Shown piece after piece: positions 5,421-6,520 of a DNA stretch of 6,520 bases. The first letter of the stretch is position 1. The number at the start of each line of letters is the position of its first letter. Source of the DNA: Burkholderiales bacterium RIFCSPHIGHO2_12_FULL_61_11 (lineage in GTDB: Bacteria; Pseudomonadota; Gammaproteobacteria; Burkholderiales; Burkholderiaceae_C). Both the position numbers and the translations under genes were made by a program. Under the pieces are notes generated by a model. That model saw only the letters and a list, made by a program, of their open reading frames with translations, was not told where the DNA came from and made no database searches. Where the stretch lies: assembly GCA_001770785.1 (NCBI GenBank), contig MERZ01000168.1, forward strand, positions 1-6,520, given 5' to 3'.

Positions 5421-6149
5421 TCAAACCGGCGCGACCCCCAGCGTGGTGCCACCACAGACATAGAGGACCTGCCCAGTCACGAAGCCATTGTCCGGTGACA
5501 GGAAAAACAGCGCCGCACGCGCCACGTCTTCCGGAGTCCCAATGCGCTTGACCACGATGCTGTCAAGGATCCGCTGTGTTTGCGGCGCGCCGTCCGGGTT
5601 GCTGTGACGGAACAGCTTGGTGGCGATCGGCCCGGGCGCCACGGCGTTGACCGTGATGCCGTCGCCCCCCAGTTCCATGGCCAGCGTGCGCGTCATGCCG
5701 ATCAGGCCGGCCTTGGTGGCCGAATAGACCACCCGCTCAGGCTTGCCCAGTGCCGCGCGCGAAGCGATGTTGACAATGCGGCCGCGACCACAGGCGCGCA
5801 GCGTGGGTAGTGCCGCCTGCGTGAGCAGCAGGTTGGCCTGGAAATGCAGGGCCACCACATAGTCGAGGTCAGCCACCGTGGCCGTGTCGATGCTGCCGGG
5901 ACGGGTGGCGCCGGCGTTGTTGACCAGTGCCGTCACGTCGTACTGCGCGGTGACCTGTTGCGCCAGCGCGCGGGTCTGGTCTTCGCGCGTCAAATCGGCC
6001 TGGAATGACAGCAGTTTCGGGTGCGACCAGGCCGGGGCGGCGTGGTCGATATTCACCACCTGCCGGCCCGCCGCCAGCAGGGCTTCGGCGATTGCCCGGC
6101 CGATGCCGGCACTGGCGCCGGTGACCAGGGTGACTTCTTGCTTGCTCAT
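5421..6149 (-). CDS. Short-chain dehydrogenase/reductase (SDR), probably NAD-dependent
   Basis: A 242-residue classical SDR oxidoreductase, cytoplasmic. The cofactor glycine motif TGASAGIG is at residues 10-17; Asp35 at the end of the second strand (VVNIDHA) favours NAD(H) over NADP(H). NNAG is at 77-80. The catalytic set is complete: Asn106, Ser130 (NIASRAALG), Tyr142 and Lys146 (YSATK). AVAPGPIATK follows, and the C-terminus carries the usual FVTGQVLYVCGGTT. The start at 6149 follows the thiolase stop by 3 nt; AAAGG touches the ATG directly, too close for a normal ribosome binding site, so translation is probably coupled to the thiolase. Next to a thiolase it is a good candidate for a 3-hydroxyacyl-CoA dehydrogenase (or 3-oxoacyl reductase), but SDR substrate specificity cannot be read from these motifs. 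Confidence 0.94.
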   Translation of the reverse strand: MSKQEVTLVTGASAGIGRAIAEALLAAGRQVVNIDHAAPAWSHPKLLSFQADLTREDQTRALAQQVTAQYDVTALVNNAGATRPGSIDTATVADLDYVVALHFQANLLLTQAALPTLRACGRGRIVNIASRAALGKPERVVYSATKAGLIGMTRTLAMELGGDGITVNAVAPGPIATKLFRHSNPDGAPQTQRILDSIVVKRIGTPEDVARAALFFLSPDNGFVTGQVLYVCGGTTLGVAPV

Positions 6150-6152
6150 CCT

Positions 6153-6520
6153 TTACACCCGTTCCAGGATGACCGCGATACCCTGCCCCACGCCGATGCA
6201 CATGGTGCACAGCGCGTAGCGCCCGCCGCTGGCGTGCAGGCGGTTGATGGCGGTGGTGGCCAGCCGCGCGCCGGAGGCGCCCAGCGGGTGGCCCAGTGCA
6301 ATCGCGCCGCCCCAGGCGTTAACGCGCTCGTCGTCATCTTGCAGGCCCAGCAGACGCAGCACGGCCAACCCTTGGGCGGCAAAGGCTTCGTTGAGTTCGA
6401 TCACGTCCAGTTGGTCCAGCGTCAGGCCGGTCAGTGCCAGTACCTTCTGTGTGGCGGGAGCCGGGCCGATGCCCATGATGCGCGGGGCCACACCGGCGCT
6501 GGCCATGCCGACCACGCGGG
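6153..6520 (-). CDS. Thiolase (acetyl-CoA acyltransferase), C-terminal part only
   Basis: The last 121 residues of a thiolase, running off the right edge of the window; the N-terminal part with the nucleophilic Cys is missing. Visible are the family's [14 protein letters not shown], the catalytic His in [17 protein letters not shown], and the second catalytic Cys in [17 protein letters not shown]. The enzyme cleaves 3-oxoacyl-CoA with CoA to acetyl-CoA and a shortened acyl-CoA. The NEAFAAQ and [12 protein letters not shown] wording resembles 3-oxoadipyl-CoA thiolases of the PcaF/PaaJ group, but other degradative thiolases share it, so no symbol is given. It is upstream of and probably co-transcribed with the dehydrogenase; the promoter is outside the window. 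Confidence 0.93.
   Translation of the reverse strand, partial: RVVGMASAGVAPRIMGIGPAPATQKVLALTGLTLDQLDVIELNEAFAAQGLAVLRLLGLQDDDERVNAWGGAIALGHPLGASGARLATTAINRLHASGGRYALCTMCIGVGQGIAVILERV

Noticed and set aside
5363..5461. N-terminal extension of the second receptor to a start at 5461
   Set aside because: It would overlap the dehydrogenase gene and translate the palindromic repeats. ATG 5362 has a well-spaced AAGGA and sits directly before the signal peptide.

Overview
The window comes from a high-G+C proteobacterium, most likely a betaproteobacterium of the order Burkholderiales (Comamonadaceae or Alcaligenaceae type). This is inferred from the gene content: two Bug/TctC-type periplasmic solute receptors, an IclR regulator, a short citrate-synthase-like citryl-CoA lyase homologue and acyl-CoA catabolic enzymes packed together. 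No rRNA, tRNA, CRISPR array, phage gene or insertion sequence was seen.

Layout, left to right. (1) Positions 1-2990 on the minus strand form a three-gene set transcribed leftwards: a Bug/TctC receptor (2013-2990), a citryl-CoA lyase-like protein (1123-1938) and an AMP-forming acyl-CoA synthetase (1-1118, C-terminus off the window). The last two genes are only 4 nt apart. (2) Positions 2991-3178 are a strikingly AT-rich divergent control region (about 29% G+C by hand count over 3001-3180). (3) Positions 3179-3988 on the plus strand hold an IclR-family regulator facing away from the operon, the usual arrangement for a local regulator. (4) Positions 3989-4342 carry no intact gene. They begin with a weak terminator-like hairpin and then a decayed 5' fragment of a third Bug/TctC gene on the plus strand. 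(5) Positions 4343-6520 on the minus strand form a second set transcribed leftwards: a thiolase C-terminus (6153-6520), an NAD-type short-chain dehydrogenase (5421-6149, 3 nt after the thiolase) and a second Bug/TctC receptor with a Tat-like signal (4343-5362). The dehydrogenase and receptor are separated by two near-identical GC-rich palindromes, one followed by a T-tract.

How the genes may work together (inference). In the left operon the receptor would capture a carboxylate in the periplasm, the synthetase would make its CoA thioester, and the lyase homologue would cleave a citryl-CoA-like thioester to acetyl-CoA (or another acyl-CoA) and an oxoacid, under control of the divergent IclR protein. 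The right operon looks like the end of a beta-oxidation-like route: 3-hydroxyacyl oxidation by the dehydrogenase and thiolysis by the thiolase, with its own receptor. No TctA/TctB membrane subunits lie in the window, so both receptors are orphans here. The substrates cannot be read from the sequence.

The most notable points are the lyase homologue, which appears to have Thr where citrate synthases and citryl-CoA lyases carry the catalytic Asp; the ligase-lyase-receptor module; the TctC remnant with a traceable 10-nt frameshift; and the tandem palindromes between the dehydrogenase and receptor genes.
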